Source: CAYYWP01 sp964475125 (GTDB lineage Bacteria > Desulfobacterota > Binatia > HRBIN30 > CADEER01). From it: DNA of 37,690 nt. A model generated the notes under the pieces. The model was given only the letters and a program-made list of their open reading frames with translations, did not search any database and was not told the DNA's origin. The DNA is taken from assembly GCA_964475125.1 (NCBI GenBank), contig CAYYWP010000017.1, forward strand, positions 1 to 37,690, in the 5' to 3' direction. Of the stretch, positions 22,937-30,403 are shown piece by piece. Made by a program: the position numbers and the translations under genes. Position 1 is the stretch's first letter. Each line of letters opens with the position of its first letter.

Positions 22937-23554
22937 CTACGACGGGCGGCGCTTTGGTAGAGAGCCGCCAGCTCGGATTATCGCCATCTGTTGTTTATCC
23001 CGTTCGTACTGCTCGTTCTCCCGCCGTCTAGCCCTCTTTGCGCGTGACCGACGCGCGCGCTCAGCAGCGTCCCTGGCATCGCGCTGCTGCTTCGCCTTGG
23101 CGGCACACGCCGCCCGGCAATACTCCCGTTTTCCCTGACGCACGAAGACGCGGCGACAGACTCCGCAACGCCGGAACGGAAAGGGCCGCGCATGGAGCAG
23201 TGCGACGAGCTCGCCCAGGAGCGTCTGGTGAGCCTGCGGGTAGTCGTCGCGCAACACGCCCCTATCCATCATCCACGTTACGTCGCCGAGGTGAACACGG
23301 TCGGGCTTCACTGCCGCACCGTCGAGCAACCCGCCGATCCAGTGCTGCGCCCTCGTGCGAACCGCTGGCAGTAGCGGGCGGAGAGCATTCGCCGTCCATT
23401 GGCGATTCGCTTGAATTCCCGTCTGACCGACAGTCACCAGGTCGGTGAGCTTTCGAAGGTAACGCCGTTCCTCCAAGTGGGAGAGCGGCCCCGGTTTCAG
23501 GTTCGCCAACGAGGCGTAAAGCTCGGCCCACGGCGTCAGGTGCTTGTCACGCAT
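22937..23554 (-). CDS. CGNR-like zinc-finger protein
   Basis: A 205-residue hydrophilic protein. The C-terminal half has RRCGVCRRVFVRQGKREYC then RAACAAKAKQ, a C-x2-C-x15-C-x3-C zinc site like the CGNR/ABATE-type finger, followed by a long Arg/Glu-rich basic helix (about 155-205). The N-terminal half (HLTPWAELYASLANLKPGPL, then helices with LGDVTWMMD) has no motif I know. A nucleic-acid-binding or regulatory role for the element is likely. The start at 23554 has ggagacg upstream; a GTG at 23575 is possible. It is divergent from the HTH gene over a 79-base gap with an operator-like repeat. Confidence 0.65.
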   Translation of the reverse strand: MRDKHLTPWAELYASLANLKPGPLSHLEERRYLRKLTDLVTVGQTGIQANRQWTANALRPLLPAVRTRAQHWIGGLLDGAAVKPDRVHLGDVTWMMDRGVLRDDYPQAHQTLLGELVALLHARPFPFRRCGVCRRVFVRQGKREYCRAACAAKAKQQRDARDAAERARRSRAKRARRRENEQYERDKQQMAIIRAGGSLPKRRPS

Positions 23555-23581
23555 TTTCGCGTCTCCGCTTCCCACTCAAAT

Positions 23582-23617
23582 ACGTCACGCGTTTTCTAGC
23601 AGCGATATACGTGACGT
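23582..23617. promoter_or_regulatory. Inverted-repeat operator between divergent genes
   Basis: acgtcacg (23582-23589) and cgtgacgt (23610-23617) are perfect inverted repeats 20 bases apart. Each lies in a tacgt(c/g)acg(c/t) half-site preceded by an ata triplet. They occupy the 79-base gap between the zinc-finger gene (minus) and the HTH gene (plus). Binding by the HTH protein to control both directions is inferred. Confidence 0.45.
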
Positions 23618-23633
23618 GCAATAGAGACGCTGC

Positions 23634-23888
23634 ATGGACACTCAAGAACAGCGCATTTCTCTTCGCTCTGCTGTGCTCGAAACGGGGTTGAGTTTTTCAA
23701 CGTTGCGACGGGCGCTGCGTGATCTTGTCGACCCGCTTCCCTGCGATCGCGTCACTCTCTCTGGCGATCCGCGACGCGCGAGAATACTGATTCGTCGCAG
23801 TGACCTCGAGCGGTGGTTGCGACGACGCACCGCAGCAGCGACACAGTCTCGCGACGTGGTCGACGAGATCGTCGAGCGACTGCGGTGA
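23634..23888 (+). CDS. Helix-turn-helix, excisionase-like DNA-binding protein
   Basis: An 84-residue protein with a winged-helix/HTH_17-like core: ISLRSAVLETGLSFSTLRRA is the recognition HTH, and RARILIRRSDLERWLRRR is the typical end of Xis/MerR-like DNA-binding domains. In integrative elements such proteins act as excisionase or as regulator. Its TGA overlaps the GTG start of the RepA-like gene, so the two are translationally coupled. Confidence 0.7.
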   Translation: MDTQEQRISLRSAVLETGLSFSTLRRALRDLVDPLPCDRVTLSGDPRRARILIRRSDLERWLRRRTAAATQSRDVVDEIVERLR

Positions 23889-25255
23889 GCGCAGCGGTTG
23901 ATACTACCGTCGACGACGACACCGCGGCCGCCATTGACTTCGGCGCCGGCGCTTGGTCGCGGGGCGGACATCTCGAGCCGCCCGGTGAGGTGACGGACAC
24001 GGCGGCGCGCAACCTCTGGCGCATGACCGAAGGTGCTACGCGCGAAGCCGTTGCGGTGCTCGACCCCGCAGCAGCGGATCGCGACCCAAGCGCTGCGCGG
24101 GTGACAAGCGAGGCGTTGGTCGTGATCGTCGCGCGTGCGCTCGTCGTCGGCGAGCAGCAGTTCGCTTACTCGATTGCAGACGCCAGTGCGGCGCTGGAAC
24201 TCGCGCAGTCGATCGTCGACGAAGCGGTGCGTCGCCTCGAGCGCGATTCGGTACATCGTGAGCCCAACGGGCACGACAAACGCGACGAAGAGCCATCACG
24301 GGCCGGTCGCTTCACGCTTATCGATGACACCGCGATCGAATCCCAACCCGCAACCCCGTGGCGCATCCACCGCATGCTCCAGGTGGGCGGGCTTTGGGTG
24401 CTCGTCGGCCCGCCAGGGAGCTTCAAGACGTTCCTCGCGCTGTCGATCGCCTTCTCGGTCGCGTTAGGCCGGAAGTTTCATGGCCGTGAAGTGCGCCCCG
24501 GCCCGGTGGTCTATGTCGCTGCCGAAGGATCGGGCGGGCTGGGCCTGCGCGTTCGCGCGCTCAAGCGCGCGCTCGGCGTCGCCGGTCGTGCAGGCGTGCT
24601 GTTCCTCACGGAAGCGGTGCAACTGAATGACTCGGAACAGGTGGCGGCCTTCATCGACGCGGTCACGCCGGTAACACCGGCGCTGATCATCTTCGACACG
24701 CTCAACCGCAACATCGCCGGCAGCGACGAGAACAGCGCGACCGAGATGGGCGTGATCATCCAGACCGCGGACTACATCCGCCAGCGCACCAGCGCCGACG
24801 TTGGGTTTTTGCACCACACGACCAAGGCCGGGAACGTCGAGCGCGGCAGCTCGGTCATTCGCGGCGCGTGTGACACCATGATGCTCGTCACCCGTGACGA
24901 CGATATCGTCACCGTCAGCGCGGAGAAGGTGAAGGAAGCGGAAGCGTTCGCCGACCTACACTTTCGCGCAAAAGTGATCGAGCTCGAGGACGGCGAGACC
25001 TCGTGCGTGCTCGAGCCGATCGACGATGCGTACCAGGCGCGACCGGCGGGGCGACTGCCCGCTAGTCGGCAACTGGCGCTCGATGTGCTGCGCGACCAGG
25101 GATCCGATGGTGCGACGTTCGCCGACTGGCGTCGAGCTTTCCCAAAGGCCGAGTCGACGTTCCAGCGCTGCGTCCGCGACCTTAAGGCTTGGGGTCACGT
25201 CGTCCAGCGCAAGAGTCGCTACTTCGTCGCAGGTGGTTCAAATGCAACGGTCTGA
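23885..25255 (+). CDS. RepA-like AAA ATPase/helicase
   Basis: A 456-residue protein. The N-terminal 130 residues are acidic and unassigned. The RecA-like ATPase core follows: Walker A in LWVLVGPPGSFKTFLAL, VVYVAAEGSGGLGLRVRAL, Walker B in PALIIFDTLNRNIAG, the SADVGFLHHTTKAG and SVIRGACDTMMLVTRD segments, then a winged-helix-like tail (ATFADWRRAFPKAESTFQRC). This follows RepA/AAA_25 plasmid replicative helicases and the primase-helicase proteins of satellites. Start GTG 23885 overlaps the HTH stop. Iteron-like repeats lie immediately behind the gene, supporting a replication role. Confidence 0.8.
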   Translation: MSAAVDTTVDDDTAAAIDFGAGAWSRGGHLEPPGEVTDTAARNLWRMTEGATREAVAVLDPAAADRDPSAARVTSEALVVIVARALVVGEQQFAYSIADASAALELAQSIVDEAVRRLERDSVHREPNGHDKRDEEPSRAGRFTLIDDTAIESQPATPWRIHRMLQVGGLWVLVGPPGSFKTFLALSIAFSVALGRKFHGREVRPGPVVYVAAEGSGGLGLRVRALKRALGVAGRAGVLFLTEAVQLNDSEQVAAFIDAVTPVTPALIIFDTLNRNIAGSDENSATEMGVIIQTADYIRQRTSADVGFLHHTTKAGNVERGSSVIRGACDTMMLVTRDDDIVTVSAEKVKEAEAFADLHFRAKVIELEDGETSCVLEPIDDAYQARPAGRLPASRQLALDVLRDQGSDGATFADWRRAFPKAESTFQRCVRDLKAWGHVVQRKSRYFVAGGSNATV

Positions 25256-25257
25256 GA

Positions 25258-25336
25258 ACGTTCAAAGCACGTTCTCTGCACGTTCGGTCACGGTCACACC
25301 CTTTAGGGTGACTGTGAACGTAGCGGGTGGACGTTC
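25258..25336. repeat. Iteron-like 11-bp repeats behind repA-like gene
   Basis: acgttc occurs at 25258, 25269 and 25280, exactly 11 bases apart; the first two units share acgttcnnngc. An inverted copy (gaacgt) lies at 25316-25321 and another direct copy at 25331. Between them, 25281-25320 can fold into an imperfect hairpin (cgttc...gaacg, with caccc/gggtg inside), which could also act as a terminator for the two convergent genes. Even helical phasing next to a RepA-like gene suggests an origin. Confidence 0.5.
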
Positions 25337-25820
25337 AGCAGCTGGGGGTAATCCTCGTTGCGATGCACTGCGCCATCACCCTGGTTGCATCCTGGTCGAT
25401 CGCGAACCCCGTACCCATTCCCTGCACCTCGAAAGTATAGGCGTTCAGATCCTTCGCCCGGATCACCAGACGGCGGCCGAGTCCGTGGCTCTTCACTTCC
25501 ACAGACGCCAGCGATGCGTAGGGCAGGTCAAGCCGTTGCATGTAGCGGTCATCGTCCCAGACCGCGAACGTGACGCGGTGGGTTGTGCAGGTCAGCACAC
25601 CAGACAAAATACTCGCGCCCTGCCCGATCCAGATGCCGATGTAGCCGTCGGCACCCTGTACCCAGTCGACCCGCGCGTACTGCTCGATCGACTCCCCCGG
25701 CTGCAGCTCAATCGCCCGTGCAAGCTGTTTCATCCCGTAGGGCTCGCCGATCGGCCCGACGTATGTGCACGCGGATACCGCGAGCAGCGCCGAGAGGCTC
25801 AGTAACGACCGCCCCAGCAT
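25335..25820 (-). CDS. Lipoprotein with PH-like beta domain
   Basis: A 161-residue lipoprotein: MLGRSLLSLSALLAVSACTY is a signal peptide with a lipobox (AVSAC, Cys18). The mature domain is beta-rich (GVLTCTTHRVTFAVWDDDR, VEVKSHGLGRRLVIRAKDL) and ends in a helix (ATRVMAQCIATRI), recalling GRAM/PH-like folds. No catalytic site is seen. It is convergent with the RepA-like gene and a cargo gene of the island. Start ATG 25820 is chosen for the signal peptide; TTG 25850 is an alternative. It may change the host surface; function unknown. Confidence 0.65.
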   Translation of the reverse strand: MLGRSLLSLSALLAVSACTYVGPIGEPYGMKQLARAIELQPGESIEQYARVDWVQGADGYIGIWIGQGASILSGVLTCTTHRVTFAVWDDDRYMQRLDLPYASLASVEVKSHGLGRRLVIRAKDLNAYTFEVQGMGTGFAIDQDATRVMAQCIATRITPSC

Positions 25821-26142
25821 CGGTGCAGCAATGCCACGCTCGAGCGACAACGACCACCCCTATTTTCAGCAGCAGCAGAGTTAGCCCCACTTTTCGCCCT
25901 CCGCCGAGGCGATCGAACCTCACCGAGCTGCTGTTGCGGTCGGTGCATCGGGTGCCGACCCCGACGGTCAGCCTTCTGCCGCAACGGCCAACGGCGCCGG
26001 TTGCGCGGGTGTTGCGGTTTCAGCCCCGGCAAAGAGCCGCGGCGGACAACGCGGCCGGTCGGGTCCGCCAGCTAACAGCAACGCCAGAACTACGGGCGCT
26101 TCCATCGTCCGTCGCGAGCGGAAAGAGCTGCGAAGCGCGGCG

Positions 26143-26538
26143 ATGGACGGCCGAACCACCGAGGCACACATCGTCGCTGCCGAACGCGCCGACCTGCTTG
26201 CTGACATCGGCGGTGCGGGCAGGGTGACGGCACAGCAGCGGTGGCTGGCCGACGAGGCGAGCTTTCTGCGCCTCGAGCTGGCCTACGTGCGGACGTTCCT
26301 CGCCGATAACCCGCCAATCAGCCGGAAGAAGCGGGCCGCCCATCCGATCCTGAAGGACTACATCGGCTTGGTGAACGCGCTCCGGTCGATTCTGAGCGAC
26401 CTGGGCCTCGAGCGCCGCGTCCGCGATGTCGAGACCCTGGACATGTACCTGAGCCGCCGCGCGCAGCAGGCGGCTTCTCCCGCAGCGACAGACGCCTCCT
26501 TGCGGGGCGCGCAACATGAAGGAGGAGGAGATGCTTAG
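26143..26538 (+). CDS. Phage terminase small-subunit-like protein
   Basis: A 131-residue helical protein: TAQQRWLADEASFLRLELAY, RKKRAAHPILKDYIGLVNAL and SILSDLGLERRVRDVETLDM. The pattern matches P27-type small terminases (hp.lk....a...lr.ll..LGL.p..r..l). The frame is open back to 25885 and the upstream residues (RGRSGPPANSN, ending RRERKEL) look like the basic N-terminal arm of a TerS, but no standard start codon is there, so I use ATG 26143. TerS recognises DNA for packaging. It lies upstream of TerL by two small genes. Confidence 0.6.
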   Translation: MDGRTTEAHIVAAERADLLADIGGAGRVTAQQRWLADEASFLRLELAYVRTFLADNPPISRKKRAAHPILKDYIGLVNALRSILSDLGLERRVRDVETLDMYLSRRAQQAASPAATDASLRGAQHEGGGDA

Positions 26539-26956
26539 GACTTACGCGACCGGTTTTCTCGAGTCGACCACGCCGTGCCGGTGCTGCGATGCGCCGGCAG
26601 GGACCGAGCAGGCGTTCGTCTACTTCACAGCCGGCGACGGTGCCCCACAGCGCGCGTTGACGTGTACCGAGTGCGGCTCGCTCGAGGTGGACGACCCGTG
26701 CCCGAATGTCCCGTACGGGGACCTGCTCCGCTTCTTGCAGCCGATGACGAGCGCCGGCCCCTGTTCTCGCTCGGTCAGCCCGGCCTACGCTGACGACCTT
26801 CTGCGCCGTGTCCAGCGCGGGTGCACGCGCGCATTAGCGCTTCCGGCTGACGGCTTTCGCGACGCCTACTGCGGCGAGCTGGCCGAGTTGATGGCGACAG
26901 CGGCCGAGCACTTTCGCCGCGGCGAGCGGGTAGACCGCCAGCTACACGAGCATTGA
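26531..26956 (+). CDS. Cys-rich zinc-binding small protein
   Basis: A 141-residue protein. CRCCDAPAG and CTECGSLEVDDPCP supply two CxxC pairs, a likely zinc ribbon in the first 60 residues; the rest is helical (YADDLLRRVQRGCTRALAL, ELAELMATAAEHFRRGERV). A strong ribosome-binding site (aggaggagg) precedes ATG 26531; an ATG at 26516 lies before that site. It overlaps the TerS-like gene by 8 bases and is in the packaging transcript. Not a family I recognise. Confidence 0.6.
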   Translation: MLRTYATGFLESTTPCRCCDAPAGTEQAFVYFTAGDGAPQRALTCTECGSLEVDDPCPNVPYGDLLRFLQPMTSAGPCSRSVSPAYADDLLRRVQRGCTRALALPADGFRDAYCGELAELMATAAEHFRRGERVDRQLHEH

Positions 26957-27097
26957 GGACGATTGACCACGCCGTCGCCGGAATTCGCCGGCGCGGACTC
27001 GAGGCCGTGCGGGACGCGGGATGTTCGCTCCTCCTCGCCGCACCCGCACGGGCCTCGAGTAACATATGGGGAGCGATGGGGGGTAATTGAGGGTACG

Positions 27098-27871
27098 ATG
27101 ATAGGTCTAGATTTTCTGCAGAAACAGGTCCGCGACGCCGAGCGTGCGCGTGACCACGGGTTGGGTCTACATCGCGAGCTGATGGCCGAGCTCGACGGTA
27201 TCGACCGCCGGCTCTTGCCGGCGCATCAGCAGGCGACGGCGGCGGAGTTGCGCGGTAAGAAGGCGGCGGCCTTCAGCGACTACCTGCGCCGCGAGCGTGT
27301 GTACGAGCGTATCGCCGCCGCGCTGGCGCATGAGCGGGATTGGGCGCCGCGGGCGTACTTGTCGCGCGCACGCTTCACAGCTCCCAGCGCGCCGAGCAGT
27401 GACGACTCCTCGCGACTTCTAACCAACCTGTACGAGAGCTTCGAGGCGCACCGTCAGCAGTTCGCGGCCTCGCGCATGTCGCTGGATGCACTGCGCGTCG
27501 CGTGGTTCGATGGCGAGGTGGCGCGCAGGTTGGCGCAGATGGCAGTGTTGATGCGCGAAGCCGAATTTCGCTCGGCGAATGGCGACCCGCACGCCGAGTC
27601 CCTGGCGCGCGAGATGGCCGCACGGTTGGCGCAGCTCGACTTGCCGGAGCTGACCGAGGCCCGTGAGGCGTTCGCCGCATTGCGCGACATCGAGACCGAC
27701 CTAAGGGCAATCAAGGAAGCGCTGGAGCACGGCTCGCGCGAGGTGGTCGATGCGATCGAGCGCGCGCAGCGGATCATCGAGTTGCGGGGCTCAGGGACCG
27801 AGCTCTCGAGTCGCACGGTCGTCATGAGCGGCGACCCAATCGGGCTGCTGCATCCGGTGGCATCGGCGTAG
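27098..27871 (+). CDS. Coiled-coil protein, unknown
   Basis: A 257-residue, almost wholly helical, charged protein. Likely coiled coils are at about 5-45 (FLQKQVRDAERARDHGLGLH), 125-160 and 175-225 (LPELTEAREAFAALRDIETD; AIKEALEHGSREVVDAIERA). No signal peptide or membrane segment. Start ATG 27098 is preceded by gaggg; the frame is open to 26963 with Pro/Ser-rich residues. It sits between the Cys-rich protein and TerL. It could be a scaffold, a capsid-redirecting factor or a head-completion helper for packaging; these are guesses from position. Confidence 0.6.
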   Translation: MIGLDFLQKQVRDAERARDHGLGLHRELMAELDGIDRRLLPAHQQATAAELRGKKAAAFSDYLRRERVYERIAAALAHERDWAPRAYLSRARFTAPSAPSSDDSSRLLTNLYESFEAHRQQFAASRMSLDALRVAWFDGEVARRLAQMAVLMREAEFRSANGDPHAESLAREMAARLAQLDLPELTEAREAFAALRDIETDLRAIKEALEHGSREVVDAIERAQRIIELRGSGTELSSRTVVMSGDPIGLLHPVASA

Positions 27872-27938
27872 GCACGTGCTGGCGTGCTCGGCGGGGCAGT
27901 GCTCCCGCCGGGTGCGCCGGGGTGGGGTGGTGGTGGTG

Positions 27939-29423
27939 ATGACGATTAACGAGGCGATGCGCGACCGCGCGCTGTTCGGTCCCTGGTTCGGGGCCGAAAG
28001 CTGGCGCGCGTGGTTCGTCTTTCTCGCCGTGCTCTTCGGGCTGCCGATCGATGAGGCGGACGCCACGCTCTACCGCACGCACACCGGCCGGCAGCAGCCC
28101 CCGGCCGACCCTGCCCGCGAGGGGTGGGTGATCGTCGGCCGGCGCGGTGGCAAGTCACGGATCGCCGCGTTGGTGGCCGTGTACCTGGCCTGCTTCCGCG
28201 ACTATCGCGCCGTGCTGGCGCCGGGTGAGGTCGGGACGTTGCCGATCGTGGCTGCCGATCGGAAACAGGCGCGCACGATCCTGCGGTACGTCATCGGCTT
28301 CCTCGACGCCGTGCCGATGTTGGCGAAGATGGTCGAGGCGCGCACGGCCGAGACGATCACGCTCAGCAACCGCGTCGTCATCGAGGTACACACAGCGAGC
28401 TGGCGGACGCTGCGCGGCTATACATTGGTCGGTGCCATCTGCGACGAAATTGCCTTCTGGCGCAGCGAGGACGCAGCAAATCCCGACCATGAGATTCTCG
28501 CCGGGCTCAGACCGGGCATGGCGACCGTACCCGGGGCGCTGCTGCTCTGCATCTCGTCGCCGTATGCTCGCCGCGGTGCCTTGTGGGACGCCTACCGCCG
28601 TCACTACGGCCAGGACGGCGACGGCGTGTTGGTCTGGCAGGCGCCGACCGCAGTGATGAACCCGCTCGTGCCCGCGCACGTGATCGACAGCGCGTACACC
28701 GAGGACGAGAGCGCCGCGGCGGCCGAGTATGGCGCCGAGTTTCGCCGCGACCTCGAAGCCTTTGTGTCACGTGAGGCGCTCGCCGCCTGTGTCGTGTCCG
28801 ATCGTCGAGAGCTGCCGCCGGTGTCGGGCTGCACCTATGTTGCCTTCACCGATCCCAGCGGCGGCAGTCAGGATGCCTTCACGTTGGCGATCGCCCACCG
28901 CGAGGCCGATGGGCGGGCTGTGCTCGATTGCGTGCGCGAGCGCCGGCCGCCATTCTCGCCTGACCAGATCGTGCGGGAGTTTGCCGACGTGCTGCGCCTC
29001 TACCGGATCGGCACTGTGCGCGGCGACCGCTACGGCGGGGAGTGGCCGCGCGAGCGGTTTGCCCGCCACGGCGTCAGCTACCTGCCGAGTGAGCGGACGA
29101 AGTCTGAGCTGTACGCGGCGCTGCTGCCGTTGTTGAACAGTGGCCAGGTGGAGCTTCTCGACGACCGCCGGTTGCTCGCGCAACTCGCCAGCCTGGAGCG
29201 CCGCACCACGCGCGGGAGCGGCCGGGACTCGATCGATCACCCGCCGCGCGGCCATGACGATGTGGCGAACGCGGCCGCGGGCGCGCTCGTGACGGCCGGT
29301 GTGCGGCGGTCGGTCGTTGGTACCATCCCGGTGTTTGGCACGGCCTACCCGGCCGGAATTGTTGTCCCACGCGACGGCGATCCGCTTACGACCACTGACC
29401 CGCTCCGGGGGCGGCTGTCGTGA
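27939..29423 (+). CDS. Phage terminase large subunit-like ATPase/nuclease
   Basis: A 494-residue protein. The ATPase domain has a terminase-type Walker A, VGRRGGKSRIAALVAVYLA (67-73), an adenine/coupling region LPIVAADRKQARTILR, and Walker B with catalytic Glu, VGAICDEIAFWRSED. The nuclease domain has an acidic site: YVAFTDPSGGSQDAFTLAIA, then RGDRYGGEWPRERFARHG, then DHPPRGHDDVANAAAGALV, the expected three acidic positions. It would pump DNA into a procapsid and cut it. The length and both domains are intact. It is followed (GTGA overlap) by a nuclease gene. No portal gene follows, which is unusual for a phage. Confidence 0.85.
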   Translation: MTINEAMRDRALFGPWFGAESWRAWFVFLAVLFGLPIDEADATLYRTHTGRQQPPADPAREGWVIVGRRGGKSRIAALVAVYLACFRDYRAVLAPGEVGTLPIVAADRKQARTILRYVIGFLDAVPMLAKMVEARTAETITLSNRVVIEVHTASWRTLRGYTLVGAICDEIAFWRSEDAANPDHEILAGLRPGMATVPGALLLCISSPYARRGALWDAYRRHYGQDGDGVLVWQAPTAVMNPLVPAHVIDSAYTEDESAAAAEYGAEFRRDLEAFVSREALAACVVSDRRELPPVSGCTYVAFTDPSGGSQDAFTLAIAHREADGRAVLDCVRERRPPFSPDQIVREFADVLRLYRIGTVRGDRYGGEWPRERFARHGVSYLPSERTKSELYAALLPLLNSGQVELLDDRRLLAQLASLERRTTRGSGRDSIDHPPRGHDDVANAAAGALVTAGVRRSVVGTIPVFGTAYPAGIVVPRDGDPLTTTDPLRGRLS

Positions 29424-29698
29424 ATCGCTCAGCAAAGGGCCGAAGGGCGGAGCATCGGAGCATGCGTGTGCTCGAGGCTTCTGGCTACGTCGTGTTTCGA
29501 TCGGCGGCATCGAGGGGAGAGTTTGACCTGATCGGCGTGTCGGCCACCGACGTGGTGCTCTGCCAGGTGAAGAGCAACCGGGCGCCGTCGCCGGCCGAGC
29601 GCGAGACGCTGGCGGGGTTTCGGTGTCCGACCAACTGCCGGCGATTGATCCACGTGTGGAAGGACCGGGCGCGCTTCCCGGTGGTGGCGGAGGTGTGA
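29420..29698 (+). CDS. Hjc/PD-(D/E)XK-type small nuclease
   Basis: A 92-residue protein: KGRRAEHRSMRVLEASGYVV, then FRSAASRGEFDLIGVSATDV and VLCQVKSN. The E...FD...QxK set is the active site of the PD-(D/E)XK fold as found in archaeal Holliday-junction resolvases and VRR-NUC-like enzymes, with an N-terminal helix E and the Arg-rich KGRRAEH as in Hjc. It could resolve branched concatemers before packaging. Start GTG 29420 overlaps the TerL stop by 4 bases. Confidence 0.72.
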   Translation: MNRSAKGRRAEHRSMRVLEASGYVVFRSAASRGEFDLIGVSATDVVLCQVKSNRAPSPAERETLAGFRCPTNCRRLIHVWKDRARFPVVAEV

Positions 29699-29701
29699 GG
29701 G

Positions 29702-30154
29702 ATGAGCGAGCCGAGCTGTATTGACCTGGCCGAGCGCTTCGGCCGACGGTACCGGATCAGGTACGAGGAACAGGCGACCGAGTGGCCGCCAGCCGACCGG
29801 CCCTGGCTGGCGCGGATCGCCTGTCGCTACGGGCATGTCGGGGTGCAGGGCGGCGAGCGGCTCTACGCCTTCACGGATCGGCCCGTGATTGGCCGCCGGC
29901 TCCGGGGGCTCCCGTTCGTCGAGCGGGCGCAGGGCGACGCCGAGGTGCGGGTCGTCTTCCACGTCGACCACCTGGCTGCGGTGCTGGCGATCCTGAAGCC
30001 GTACCGGCGCCGGCAGGTCTCCGAGGCGCAGCGGGAACGACTGGCCACGATGGGGTGCTCGGCACTCGCTCAGCACCGTGCTGGCGCCAACGTACAGAGT
30101 GACTTCTCGGCCCTAGAACCGCCGCAGCCGCTGCCGGAAGGGGTCGGCCGCTAG
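29702..30154 (+). CDS. Unknown protein of the packaging operon
   Basis: A 150-residue soluble protein, no known family. It has an N-terminal part with LAERFGRRYRIRYEEQATEW, a middle beta-helical part (VRVVFHVDHLAAVLAILKPY) and a short polar tail ending EPPQPLPEGVGR. gtgaggg lies directly ahead of the ATG, 3 bases after the nuclease stop. Composition fits the surrounding genes. It probably belongs to the same transcript (26143-30154). Confidence 0.6.
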   Translation: MSEPSCIDLAERFGRRYRIRYEEQATEWPPADRPWLARIACRYGHVGVQGGERLYAFTDRPVIGRRLRGLPFVERAQGDAEVRVVFHVDHLAAVLAILKPYRRRQVSEAQRERLATMGCSALAQHRAGANVQSDFSALEPPQPLPEGVGR

Positions 30155-30164
30155 GGTGGCCCCC

Positions 30165-30386
30165 ATGGCCGTTTTTCGCGTACCAAACCCGTCTCGACTG
30201 CTCCCCGGCGCCGACCCGGCCGATTGTCGGGTCGGTGTGTGGTGCGGCGTCGAAGGGCACCCGCGACGGGTACTCGCGGCGGGCGACGTGCGGGCGCTCG
30301 ATGGGGCCGAGCAGGCTGGCGCTGTCCTAGAACCGCCGCAAACGGCCGGAATGAGGGGGTACTCGGTAGGATGGTCTGCGCGATGA
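30165..30386 (+). CDS. Possible short protein, unknown
   Basis: A 73-residue frame (MAVFRVPNPSRLLPGADPAD; ends YSVGWSAR). Its segment AVLEPPQ and the DNA around 30329 (cctagaaccgccgca) repeat the end of the preceding gene (30115), suggesting a local duplication. agggtgg precedes the ATG by 6 bases. The tail is not conserved-looking. May be spurious. Confidence 0.3.
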   Translation: MAVFRVPNPSRLLPGADPADCRVGVWCGVEGHPRRVLAAGDVRALDGAEQAGAVLEPPQTAGMRGYSVGWSAR

Positions 30387-30403
30387 AATGGCAGCCCGTT
30401 CCG

